From assembly GCA_963819645.1 (NCBI GenBank), contig CAWFWZ010000010.1, positions 124,001 through 188,000 of the forward strand: DNA of 64,000 nucleotides. Reading direction: 5' to 3'. Shown piece by piece: positions 37,814-46,267 of this stretch. The notes under the pieces are model-generated. The model made no database searches, was not told the origin of the DNA, and saw only the letters and a program-made list of their open reading frames with translations. The position numbers were made by a program, and so were the translations under genes. The stretch's first letter is position 1. The number at the start of each line of letters is the position of its first letter. Source of the stretch: CAVVDY01 sp963819645. Lineage in GTDB: Bacteria > Acidobacteriota > Terriglobia > Terriglobales > Acidobacteriaceae.

Positions 37814-39147
37814 ATGACATCCTTGCAACTGCAAATCGAAAAACTGGTTTATGGCGGCGACGGACTGGCCCGTTTGCCGGCCGACGACAAAGGTCCCGGC
37901 AAGACCATTTTCCTTCCGTTCGTAATTCCCGGCGAAAAGGTTGAGGCGACACTCACGGAGACGCGTCCCGGATTCGCCCGCGCGCCGTCTAAATCACGTC
38001 ATCCAGCGCTCCGCTGAACGCGTCGAGCCCGGCTGCCCCTATTTCGGCCGCTGTGGAGGCTGTCAGTACCAGCACATCGACTACGCAGCCCAGCTTCGCT
38101 ACAAATCTGAGATCCTGCGCGAGACCTTGCGCCGAACCGCCAAGATCGAGCTGCAATGCGAGATTCAGACCCACGCCGCTGAACCGTGGCACTACCGCAA
38201 CCGTACCCGGATGCGCATTCAGACGGCGCCCGAGTTCCTGCTTGGGTATCATCGCAATGCTTCGCACCAGGTTCTCGCTGTCGAGCAGTGCCCTATCAGT
38301 TCGCCCCTGATCAATGAAGCGTATCCGCGCCGTGTGGACGCTGGGCAAGGACGGGGTCGTTCCGAGCACGGCGCATGGAATCCAGTTCTTCGCCAATCAT
38401 GACGATCAGCAGATGCTGGTCGAACTTTATGTAGCTCCCGGCAGCGACACACGCGAGTGTCAGCCCTTCGCGGCAGCGCTGCATGAAGCGGTACCGGCGA
38501 TTCAGGGCGTCGTAGTTTTCGCAAGTGCGAGTGCCGACGACGACTCCCGCCAGTTTGCGCCACTAACGTCTGTGCATTCCGAGCCGGGTCAGGCCATCGG
38601 CAATGGCGAGCTGCAATATCGCGTCGCCGATCACGAGTTTCGTGTAAGCGCCGGCTCTTTCTTTCAGACCAATCGGTTCCTGGTAGACGAGCTTGCCCAA
38701 GTCGCGATTGGCGAACACAAGGGACGGGCCGCGCTCGATCTGTACGCTGGGGCGGGTCTGTTCACGCTACCCTTGTCGCGTCGCTTTGATGAAGTGCTGG
38801 CAGTCGAAGCATCGCCCACGTCCTTTGCTGATCTGCGCAACAATGCCGCCCCAAACGTGAAGGCTATCCGCGCCACCACGGAGGCATTCCTCACCGAGCG
38901 CGGCCCGAAGCTCGCACCCGATTTCGTCATTGTTGATCCGCCTCGCGCCGGTCTGGGCGAGAAAGCGGCGCGTGCGCTAGGACGCATGTCCGTCCCCCGT
39001 GTGACGTACGTCTCCTGTGATCCGGCAACCCTCGCCCGCGACCTGCGCGTACTGTTAGAATCGGGATTCAAGGTGGAACAAGCGCACCTGTTTGATCTGT
39101 TTCCCCAGACTGCGCACATGGAAACGGTCTTGCATCTCGCACGCTGA
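37814..39147 (+). CDS. SAM-dependent RNA uracil-C5 methyltransferase, RlmD/RumA family (frameshifted)
   Basis: About 440 residues. A TRAM RNA-binding domain (LQIEKLVYGGDGLARLPADD; IFLPFVIPGEKVEATLTE) is followed by the iron-sulfur motif CPYFGRCGGCQYQH with a fourth Cys in AVEQCPISS. The methyltransferase part has AGSFFQTNRFLVDELAQVAI, ALDLYAGAGLFTLPLSRRF, FVIVDPPRAGLGEKAAR and the catalytic Cys in RVTYVSCDPATLARDLRVL. Frame changes lie near 37985 and 38330. The iron-sulfur cluster and layout favour RlmD (23S U1939), but RlmCD or TrmA-like targets are possible. It follows hicBA closely; there is no functional link. Confidence 0.88.
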
Positions 39148-39159
39148 TCCGTACGCAAC

Positions 39160-39222
39160 TTGAGGGCTAAAGCCCCTCAGATGAAGGGGCGTGCGGACGC
39201 CGGCCTGAAGGCCGGCTCTACC
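39160..39222 (+). repeat. Family D palindrome and GGGCTAAAGCCC palindrome before the YciI-like gene
   Basis: gagggctaaagcccctc (39161) is followed by gacgccggcctgaaggccgg then ctctaccg (39196 onward). The same GCCGGCCTGAAGGCCGGC word occurs inverted at 23119. It ends about 10 bp before the ATG at 39232, so it forms the leader of that gene. Confidence 0.7.
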
Positions 39223-39231
39223 GAACAATTT

Positions 39232-39525
39232 ATGTACGCGCTCGCTATCATTCGCTACCGCAAGCCGCTGGAAGAAGTCCTCAAGCACACCGACTCGCAT
39301 CGCGCCTATCTGCAAGGCCTGAAGCAGGAAGGGCTGCTGATTGCGTCCGGGCCGCTGGTCCCACGCAACGGCGGCGCGCTGCTATTGCGGGTTCCCGATA
39401 ACGAAGCGCAAGCGACCCTCGACAGTATCCGCGACAACGATCCGTACACCCGGTTCGGACTCGCGCAATATGAACTGCTGCCCTGGTCAGTCGGCATCGG
39501 CGCCGAAGACCTGGACCGCTTATAG
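39232..39525 (+). CDS. YciI-like (YCII-related) protein
   Basis: 97 residues from ATG 39232; the longer frame begins inside a palindromic repeat. YALAIIRYRKPLEEVLKHTD and SHRAYLQGLKQEGLLIASGP with the closing YTRFGLAQYELLPWSVG form a ferredoxin-like alpha/beta fold. Conserved His/Asp (HTDSHRAYL) resembles the putative active site of YciI/muconolactone-isomerase-like proteins. The reaction is unknown. Confidence 0.8.
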   Translation: MYALAIIRYRKPLEEVLKHTDSHRAYLQGLKQEGLLIASGPLVPRNGGALLLRVPDNEAQATLDSIRDNDPYTRFGLAQYELLPWSVGIGAEDLDRL

Positions 39526-39575
39526 GACTTCGCAAAAGGGCTGCGCGTCCACATCCCTCCGCGAACTGTTGAGGA

Positions 39576-42222
39576 TTGCCCTCCGCCTCCCCCGTTGCGA
39601 ACGGCGCATCTGCTTCCGCCGGCTTGCGTCCGCTGTACTGCGGCGGTAAAGAACCTCTCTTTATCGCGGCCTTGGCCTTTTCCTTCGGCATTCTCGCTGC
39701 AAACTTTCTCTGGCGATCGCCACTCGTCTGGCTGATTGCGTCTTGCCCTCGCTTGTAGCGGAATGTTGCTCGTGTGGAAGCGCGCCCCTGAGCTGGCCTA
39801 TCCGCTGATGCTGATTGCGATCTTCGCAGCCGGAGCCTTCTATCTTCAGGCGTTCGACGCCGCGCAGAAGACTGCGCCCGACTTGCAGGCATTCGAAACC
39901 GGCGAAGGCGAAGTCACCGTCACGGGGCATGTCATCCGGGAAGGCTTGCTGCGCGATAGCCCTTACGGCGGCAAGCAGGAATCGGTAGATATCGAAGCGG
40001 AAGAGCTTGCGACCGCTGACCACGCCAGCAATGCGCATGCCGGAGCACGGATCACTCTCTACAGCCGCGAATCCGATGAGGCCGCAGCCGAGCAAAGCGG
40101 CGGCGAGTCGGCGCTGCCGGTGTACACCTATGGCGAACGCCTGCAACTGCCGGCGAAGCTGCGCATGCCGCGCAACTATGGAAATCCCGGCGCTCTCGAT
40201 CTGGCGGGATATCTCGCATCGCAAGGCATTCGCCTGACCGGATCGGCGCGTGCGGCCCAAGTTGAGATTCTGCCCGGCTTCGCAGGCAGCCGCATCGGCC
40301 TGTGGCGCGCGCGCGCACGACGCAGCATTCTGGCCCAAATACAGACGCTTTGGCCCGGCGAACGCGGAGCCCTGATGCAGGCCATGCTCATCGGCGGCCG
40401 CGCCTTCTTCGGACGCGACATCAAGACCGACTTCCAGCGCACCGGGACTTATCACATCCTCGTCGTGTCTGGCATCAACGTCGGCATTCTTGCTTTCGCC
40501 TTCTTCTGGGCATTGCGCAAGCTTCCCTTCGGCGAAACCGCGGCCACGGTGCTCACCATTCTCGGCTCCTCGGGATACGCTTTTGTCGCCGACCTGGGAT
40601 CGCCCATCATTCGCGCAACCATCGTGCTGAATATTTATCTCGCTGACCCGGCTGCTCTTTCGAGATCGCGCGGGACTAAACGCGCTAGGCGTCGCGGCGA
40701 TTGGCATGCTGCTGGTCAATCCGCGAACTCTTTTCGAAGCCAGCTTCCAGTTGACATTTCTATCCGTGATCGCGGTTGCCGGGATTGCAGTGCCGGTTTT
40801 GCGACGCACGATTTATCCGCTGCAAACCGGCCTGAAAAATCTCGATTCGCCCAACTGCGACTACAGCTCCCCAACCCGGGCAGCCCAGTTTCGCTCTGAC
40901 CTGCGGCTGATTCGCTCGCAGCTGTCGGACCTCGTGGGCAAGCCTGTCGCGAACTTCATCACGCCTCGTACAGCCTCGGTTGTGCTAGCCGCGGCTGGAG
41001 TTGGTCATCGGGTCGGCCATCATCCAGTTCGCGCTTACGCTGCCGATGGCGTGGTACTTCCATCGCGTCACCACGTTGTCGCTGCCTGCTAACGCGCTGG
41101 TCATCCCTATCGCAGGCATCCTGCTTGCCCACGGCAGTCGTCGCAGTTGCGTTGTCGTACGTTTCGGGATGGCTTGCCTGGATTCCCGCGCAGATCGCTG
41201 CCTACTCGCTCGGCCTGCTGACCGGAACGGTGCGCCTCTTTGGCCACTTTCGTCTGGCAGACGTGCGGGTTCCGACGCCATCTTTCGTGATGTGCTTCGT
41301 TGCGGTTGCGGCTTTTGCTTTGGCGCTGCTCACCGCGCGTCGAAAACCAATCGTAGCTGCGAGCGGATTAGCGGTCCTTGCAATCGCTGCGTTCGCACTG
41401 GTACTGCTTCCCCCGAAACCTCACCTTAAACCCGGAGTGCTCGAAATCACCGCTATCGACGTAGGCCAGGGTGACTCGCTGCTGATCGTTACGCCCGAGG
41501 GCAAAACTTTGTTGTCGGACGCCGGCGGCCTGGGAGCGACCTCGCGTTCCGACTTCGACGTGGGCGAAGAAGTGGTGTCGCCCTATCTCTGGTCGCGCGG
41601 CATTCGCCGGCTCGATGCCGTCGCGATCTCTCACGCGCACTCCGACCACATGGGAGGCATGCGCAGCATCATCGCCAACTTCCGTCCCCGTGAGTTGTGG
41701 TTTGGAGTCGAGTCGCCAAGCCCTGAGTTCGCCGAGGTGGAAAAGACGGCAAGGGATTTCGGGGTCGCTCTCACGGCGCACCACGCAGGCGACAACTTTG
41801 ATTTCGGAAGTGTGAAAATTCGCGTGCTCAACCCACAGCCCGGCTGGGAGCACCGCGTCCATGGAGAAGACGACGAGTCGCTCGTGCTGCACCTGCAGTA
41901 CGGCCAGACCTCGGCCCTCCTGGTTGGCGACTCGCATTACCGCATCGAGAAGTTTCTTATCGACGAGAACCCGCGGGCCGACCTGTTGAAAGTCGGCCAT
42001 CATGGCAGCCTGACTTCCAGCTCGCCGGAGTTTCTGGCGGCAGTAAACCCGAGTTTCGCAGTTGTGTCGGCAGGCTTCTACAACCCGTTCCGGCATCCCC
42101 GCCCGGAGGTGATGGAGCGGTATGCCGCGTCGCATGTCACCACGTACCGCACCGATCTGGCTGGCGCTGTCTCGTTCTACCTGGATGGAAAGACCGTTAC
42201 CGCTAAACCGGTTCCTCGCTGA
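39576..42222 (+). CDS. comEC: ComEC/Rec2-family DNA internalisation channel (frameshifted)
   Basis: Imports single-stranded DNA across the inner membrane during transformation. Begins at TTG 39576; first helices PLFIAALAFSFGILAANF and MLLVWKRAPELAYPLMLIAI. Competence domain: LMQAMLIGGRAFFGRDIKTD, FQRTGTYHILVVSGINVGIL, then GVAAIGMLLVNPRTLFEASF and LTFLSVIAVAGIAVP. C-terminal MBL-like domain: EITAIDVGQGDSLLIVTPEG, ISHAHSDHMGGMRSIIANF, LLVGDSHYRIEKFLIDEN and LLKVGHHGSLTSSSPEF. The frame changes near 39755, 40645, 41000 and 41115. Reassembled length, about 880 residues, fits ComEC with all three parts, so the breaks look like errors. Confidence 0.88.
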
Positions 42223-42490
42223 CGGTCTCGTCGTCTGGAACGTCGGTGCGGGATTCTTCAATCAACCGAGCGGCTTCCGCGGCCTGGTCTGGACGAACCA
42301 GAACGATGACGCCTCCAACGCCGGGCAGCACGTCTTGCGGGGCATCGAGATTCTCGATCATGGCTTCTATGCCGTTGGCTTCGAGCAGCCCACGAACTAC
42401 CATGGCCTCGGATTCCTGCTCCGTGTCGAAGACTTTTACTAGTTCCTCGTGTGATTCCGGCGTGTCCTTCTGCTCGTCCAAATCTGCCAT
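42203..42490 (-). CDS. DUF2007 (putative signal-transducing) protein
   Basis: 95 residues from ATG 42490, preceded by CCAGGAGGAAGCAGAT, an excellent ribosome-binding site. Acidic start (ADLDEQKDTPESHEELVKVF) then DTEQESEAMVVRGLLEANGI and ENLDAPQDVLPGVGGVIVLV with RPDQAAEAARLIEE, the DUF2007 fold. The biochemical role is unknown. It overlaps the 3' end of comEC on the opposite strand by 20 bp. Confidence 0.82.
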   Translation of the reverse strand: MADLDEQKDTPESHEELVKVFDTEQESEAMVVRGLLEANGIEAMIENLDAPQDVLPGVGGVIVLVRPDQAAEAARLIEESRTDVPDDETVSEEPV

Positions 42491-42640
42491 ATCTGCTTCC
42501 TCCTGGACTCGTGCAACTGGGTGCTGTTTCACGGTTGGGCACTCCCCGACTTCCCGAATGCAATTCGCCTGAATCAGTGTATGATGCAGCCCAACAGTTC
42601 AGCGCAACGGTGAGATGGCGTCCAACATCCAATTGTAATG

Positions 42641-42686
42641 AAAGCCGGCTTACTAAGGCACCCGCGTACTTAGTGCCCGGCCTTTT
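42641..42686 (+). other. Stem-loop upstream of the 42705 gene
   Basis: AAAGCCGG (42641-42648) pairs with CCGGCCTTTT (42678-42686) with one bulge, and inside it ACTAAG (42652-42657) pairs with CTTAGT (42669-42674). It is followed by TTTTGTC and lies 19 bp before the start at 42705, a position compatible with a terminator-like attenuator, though it could equally be another repeat. Confidence 0.5.
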
Positions 42687-42704
42687 GTCATTAGAGGATT
42701 CCGC

Positions 42705-42992
42705 ATGGAGCTAGCAGAGCCGAACCAGGCACCCAAATCGCAGCCCACCCCCAGTGAAGCTCAGGAGCAGGAAGAGGAACGGCGCAAGCTCCGACGGCTT
42801 CAGATCATGATGAACATGGTGATGTCGGTCATCAGTCAGGACCCGGACCTGACGGTGGAAGAAGCCGCCGAGATGGCGGCCAATACCAAGCGAGCCGCGC
42901 TCGCCATGTTTCCCGACAAAGAATTCGCCTACGACATCTTGTACAAGCCCAGGCTGCAACGGCTGATGGCCGAACGTTTCCGGCTGCAATAA
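42705..42992 (+). CDS. Small conserved hypothetical protein
   Basis: 95 residues, no recognised family. A charged, probably disordered start (SEAQEQEEERRKLRRLQIMM) is followed by helical NMVMSVISQDPDLTVEEAAE and MAANTKRAALAMFPDKEFAY with DILYKPRLQRLMAERFRLQ. The methionine-rich helix and absence of a signal peptide suggest a cytoplasmic helical protein. It begins at an ATG after tagaggattccgc, downstream of a hairpin. Confidence 0.7.
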   Translation: MELAEPNQAPKSQPTPSEAQEQEEERRKLRRLQIMMNMVMSVISQDPDLTVEEAAEMAANTKRAALAMFPDKEFAYDILYKPRLQRLMAERFRLQ

Positions 42993-43027
42993 CCTCGCGT
43001 CACCTCGCAGGCGCTACAATGTCGGCC

Positions 43028-43624
43028 ATGGATTCCCTGTACCTCAGCATCTGGTTTCCTACCTTCCGCGACAGCGAGATGATCCCGCGCGCTGTGTCTG
43101 TGCTGCGACAGTTTCTGTTCTCGGACTTGCGCGAAGGGGTGACTTACCTTTCGGTGCACCCCGTTGCCTGGAGCGAGCCCACCATACTGGAACGGCGCTT
43201 CGACCCCGGCGTCTCGCCGGAAGAGGCGGGAGAAGTTGCGCAGGAGTTCGCGCACGACGACTACGCGCTAATTTTCGAAGCGTTCTGGGATTTGTGGGTG
43301 CCGAATGAAGATGAACACGGCGAAGCCTGGGTGCAACGCCCGGTGGCTGTGAAGTTCCTCGTCCACGGCGTCGAGTTCGATGAGGGAACCTACACCGACG
43401 ACGGACACATCCAGGTCGACTTCGGACTCGACACGCCCTTCTTGTTCGAAGGTCTGCGCCTCACCCCCGACAACGAAACACGCATCCGCAACAATGTCGC
43501 GAAACTTGTTGCGTTCTCCGCGGCAGTCGAGCGGCACTGCGGAATCAGCGGTCGCGTGCTGTGGTCGGAGTCGGAAGACAACCTGGCACAGAAGCTGGTC
43601 GCGAGGCTGCAGCAGACGCACTGA
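43028..43624 (+). CDS. Hypothetical protein of about 198 residues
   Basis: I prefer the second ATG (43028, MDSLYLSIWFPTFRDSEMIP); the first is 9 bp upstream. Soluble-looking, acidic: FLFSDLREGVTYLSVHPVAW, ILERRFDPGVSPEEAGEVAQ, EFAHDDYALIFEAFWDLWVP and FDEGTYTDDGHIQVDFGLDT. No motif or membrane segment identifies it. Codon use and a long open frame with clean ends support it as a real gene. It is followed by a repeat-rich gap. Confidence 0.7.
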   Translation: MDSLYLSIWFPTFRDSEMIPRAVSVLRQFLFSDLREGVTYLSVHPVAWSEPTILERRFDPGVSPEEAGEVAQEFAHDDYALIFEAFWDLWVPNEDEHGEAWVQRPVAVKFLVHGVEFDEGTYTDDGHIQVDFGLDTPFLFEGLRLTPDNETRIRNNVAKLVAFSAAVERHCGISGRVLWSESEDNLAQKLVARLQQTH

Positions 43625-43950
43625 GGACAGCTCTCAGCCGTCAGCTGTCAGCCTTCAGCTCGTGAACCTCTCTCACTTGTCATCCTGAGCGAAGCGAAGG
43701 ACCTGCTGTTCGCTTCCGGAGCCAGTTCACACTCGGTTTGAAAGGGCACGGCTGCGGAAAAACTCTGCGGGGTGCCGTTTTGAAGGGGCGTAGCTTCAGC
43801 TGCGCCATAAAAATCCTGTGTCTTTGTCATCCCGAACCTCTTTAGAGGTGAGGGATCCGCTTTTTTCCCACTTGCGAAGAGTTTTCCGCAGCCTCTTCGG
43901 CCGTGCCGCAACCATCCCCCAATTCGGTGGGCTTCAGCCCCTGAGGGACT
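43625..43950. repeat. Repeat-rich intergenic region
   Basis: No gene. In order: ctctcagccgtcagctgtca then gccttcagctcg (43630-43662); a family A arm ttgtcatcctgagcgaagcg then aaggacctgctgttcgc (43677-43712); gggcacggctgcgga (43745) and gggcgtagcttcagctgcgc (43787), family E-like; a second family A arm tttgtcatcccgaac, ending gtgagggatccgctttttt (43823-43867); and gggcttcagcccctgaggga (43929). At least four families are packed into 325 bp between converging genes. Confidence 0.7.
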
Positions 43951-43955
43951 TCAAT

Positions 43956-44504
43956 TCACACCTTCAGCAATCCCAATCTCAGTGCAATCTCTCGCGCCAC
44001 CGCCTGCGGTGCTTTGCCGTCGGAACCCGCCGTCAAGTCGGCGGTACGATAAAGCGGCAGCCGCTGCTCATACAGTCGAATAAACGCCTCGCGATCACGT
44101 GCCAGGGGCCGAATCGTTTCGCTCGGCTCGCTCCCCTCGGGACAACATCGTTGCAACAATGTTCCTGGCGAGGCTTCCAGGAAAACTACTGTTGCTCCAG
44201 CGCCACGCAGTAATGCGGCGTTGCGCTCCTGGACGTAAGTTCCTCCCCCAGTCGCCAACACCACGGGTCCCACGACATTCCGAACTAGAGAGGTGACGGC
44301 TGCCGTCTCAATCTCCCGAAATCTCGGCTCTCCCTCGCTCGCGAATATCTCCCGGATCTTGCGGCCTTCCCCCGTCTCGATCTCAGCGTCGAGGTCGACA
44401 AAACTCCAGCCCAATAACGTCGCCAGCTCGCGTCCCACACTGCTCTTGCCGGAGCCCATGAATCCGGTGAGCGCGATAAATGAGTGCTTGCGCTCTGCGA
44501 GCAT
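43956..44504 (-). CDS. aroK: Shikimate kinase
   Basis: 182 residues; phosphorylates shikimate in chorismate synthesis. P-loop LTGFMGSGKSSVGRELATLL, shikimate-binding Asp in GWSFVDLDAEIETGEGRKIR, EGEPRFREIETAAVTSLV and GPVVLATGGGTYVQERNAAL (Walker-B-like GGG), and the lid RPLARDREAFIRLYEQRLPL. The start overlaps the preceding stop by one base, so it is probably the last gene of a STAS/Clp_N-PEGA/aroK unit, an unusual place for an aromatic-pathway gene. Confidence 0.94.
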   Translation of the reverse strand: MLAERKHSFIALTGFMGSGKSSVGRELATLLGWSFVDLDAEIETGEGRKIREIFASEGEPRFREIETAAVTSLVRNVVGPVVLATGGGTYVQERNAALLRGAGATVVFLEASPGTLLQRCCPEGSEPSETIRPLARDREAFIRLYEQRLPLYRTADLTAGSDGKAPQAVAREIALRLGLLKV

Positions 44505-45172
44505 CAGGAAGAAATCCGATCCATCTCGGCATGAACGTTCTGACTGGCCCCATCAAGCACCTGCAGCTTGCGCTCCCAAGTTTGAAAGCCCTTCAGCGTC
44601 AGCCGGATCGTCTTCTCGCCCTCGGGCAGCGGCAATTGCGCCGGGGTGTTGCCATAGAAGGCGCCGTCGATCTCAATGTCTGCGCCCAGGGGCTCTGAGG
44701 TTATAACCACGAAGGGATCAGAAGTTTGCAACGGATTGGCGTCAGCGCCGGGGGTCGCCAACGCCTCGCGAATATTTGACAACCGCAACCCACGTTCGTG
44801 CAGAATCTCCGCCGCGAAGCACTTTTCCTCCCGCAACAGGCCGAGCAGCAGGTGCTCCGTGCCGATCTGCTTGTGGCCCAGACGTTCTGCCTCCTCGGCC
44901 GCATAGGCGAGCACGTTCTTACTTTCATTGCTCAGCGGCAGGTCTACCGAAGTCGAGACCTTTTCCCCGGGCATCTTGTGGTCTTCAATCTGCTTCCGAA
45001 TGCTCTCGACCGCACCGGGAGAACGAAGAAAGCGATTGCTGAGCGTCTTGCCTTCGCGCAGCAGTCCCAATAGCAGGTGTTCCGTCTCGATGTACGGTGA
45101 GCCGAACTGACTGGCCTCATAGCGCGCGAAGAAGACTACGCGGCGCGCTTTCTCTGTATAGCGTCCGAACAC
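44504..45172 (-). CDS. Clp N-terminal domain protein fused to a PEGA domain
   Basis: 222 residues. Two tandem Clp_N repeats: MFGRYTEKARRVVFFARYEA with YIETEHLLLGLLREGKTLSN, then SKNVLAYAAEEAERLGHKQI with GTEHLLLGLLREEKCFAAEI. In ClpC these bind adaptors and substrates. The AAA+ domains are missing. Instead the C-terminus is a PEGA-like beta domain: DPFVVITSEPLGADIEIDGA, FYGNTPAQLPLPEGEKTIRL and KGFQTWERKLQVLDG. Such a protein could capture ClpC substrates or adaptors without unfolding activity. No signal peptide is seen, although PEGA domains are often extracytoplasmic. It starts 4 bp after the STAS gene ends. Confidence 0.85.
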   Translation of the reverse strand: MFGRYTEKARRVVFFARYEASQFGSPYIETEHLLLGLLREGKTLSNRFLRSPGAVESIRKQIEDHKMPGEKVSTSVDLPLSNESKNVLAYAAEEAERLGHKQIGTEHLLLGLLREEKCFAAEILHERGLRLSNIREALATPGADANPLQTSDPFVVITSEPLGADIEIDGAFYGNTPAQLPLPEGEKTIRLTLKGFQTWERKLQVLDGASQNVHAEMDRISS

Positions 45173-45175
45173 TTT

Positions 45176-45877
45176 CTAGGCTCCCGCCGCCTTCGCACTC
45201 TGCAACATGTGCAACAACTCGGCGCCGGCTCGCTCCGGATCCTCGGACTTGAACGCGCTCGACAATTGCACTACTGCCGCCGACTCGGCCATGGCCTTCA
45301 ACTTACCGGCCGAGGCGGCAGATTCGCCCTGCGAACAGTCGGATCCCAGCACCAGGTAGTCGAATTTCGCGGACAACAGCAGCAGCTTGGCATCATTCAT
45401 CCTGCAGGTGGAAAGGACCGCGTAACCGTTATTGCTCAGCAAGGCGCGAGCGAAGGCACAAACGTCGGGAGAACGATCGACAAACAGAACCAGCGGCCCG
45501 GCCGGTTTTTCCTCGGTGCCCGGCGCCTTATTCCCCTTCAGGAACGAAACGACGGCTTCTTCTTCCGACCCGTAAACCTTGAAAATGGTGTTGAGCTTCG
45601 TGGCCTGGATGACATTGGTCACGAAAGGCGGAGCGCTTGACAGTCGAAGGTCGCCTCCCCGGCTTCGCGTGTGCGACAGGTAGCGCACCAGCAGCCCTAT
45701 GCCGCTGCTGTCCAGTTGTCGTACGCCCTCGAAGTCGATCACAAGATGGCGAAATTCGCGCAAGCCGCGGTTGATCGACGACTCCAGCAGGTTAGATTCA
45801 TCGCCGGCTACAATTCGCCCACTACAGCGGATTACGTATACCGCGCCACAGTGGCGGCCATCCACCGATAGCGACAT
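45176..45877 (-). CDS. STAS-domain anti-sigma-antagonist-like protein with receiver-like C-terminus
   Basis: 233 residues. The N-terminal STAS domain has YVIRCSGRIVAGDESNLLES and the loop FEGVRQLDSSGIGLLVRYLS, with serines at the usual phosphorylation site, then GGDLRLSSAPPFVTNVIQAT. From about residue 125 a second domain, GPLVLFVDRSPDVCAFARAL then LLSAKFDYLVLGSDCSQGES, looks like a receiver fold, but the usual phosphate-accepting Asp is not evident. This suggests a partner-switch regulator whose receiver half is degenerate. It is the first gene of the three-gene unit ending in aroK. Confidence 0.82.
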   Translation of the reverse strand: MSLSVDGRHCGAVYVIRCSGRIVAGDESNLLESSINRGLREFRHLVIDFEGVRQLDSSGIGLLVRYLSHTRSRGGDLRLSSAPPFVTNVIQATKLNTIFKVYGSEEEAVVSFLKGNKAPGTEEKPAGPLVLFVDRSPDVCAFARALLSNNGYAVLSTCRMNDAKLLLLSAKFDYLVLGSDCSQGESAASAGKLKAMAESAAVVQLSSAFKSEDPERAGAELLHMLQSAKAAGA

Positions 45878-46267
45878 GGAGCCTCCCTAGGGGATGTAGA
45901 CACTGTATCACCAGTCACATTTAGTCAGGCTATTCACCCGACGGGTAAGGGGCGAACGTCACTAGACGGCGTGACACGGGACACAGATTCCCCGCCTGAC
46001 AAAAGTGCAGCCTGTTATCGCGACAGCCATACGTCTTCAGCTGGGACGATGCTAAGAGGTAAGGTACGGCGATATTGCGCTTAGGCGCGCGCTTTCCCCA
46101 CATCATGCTCATTGCGAGGATGAGCGGGGACTCGCATATTCCAAGTCGCCGGCTAAGCGAATCGCGCCTGACATCCGGCACGTCTCTCAACCCAACGCAG
46201 CGTTACTTGTCCCACAGCGTTACTCCCGTTCCCTGCTCCTGTCGCACACTTTTTTCTGGAGGCTTTT
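45878..46267. other. Divergent intergenic region upstream of amt
   Basis: 390 bp with no gene I can support. It separates the leftward STAS gene from the rightward amt gene and must hold two promoters, yet I see no sigma-54 GGC-N9-TGC pair or clear sigma-70 boxes. The ribosome-binding site of amt is tctggaggctttt just before 46268. Confidence 0.5.

Noticed and set aside
43625..43950. CRISPR array
   Set aside because: The repeats are of different families, not regularly spaced and without unique spacers of constant length; no cas genes are in the window.
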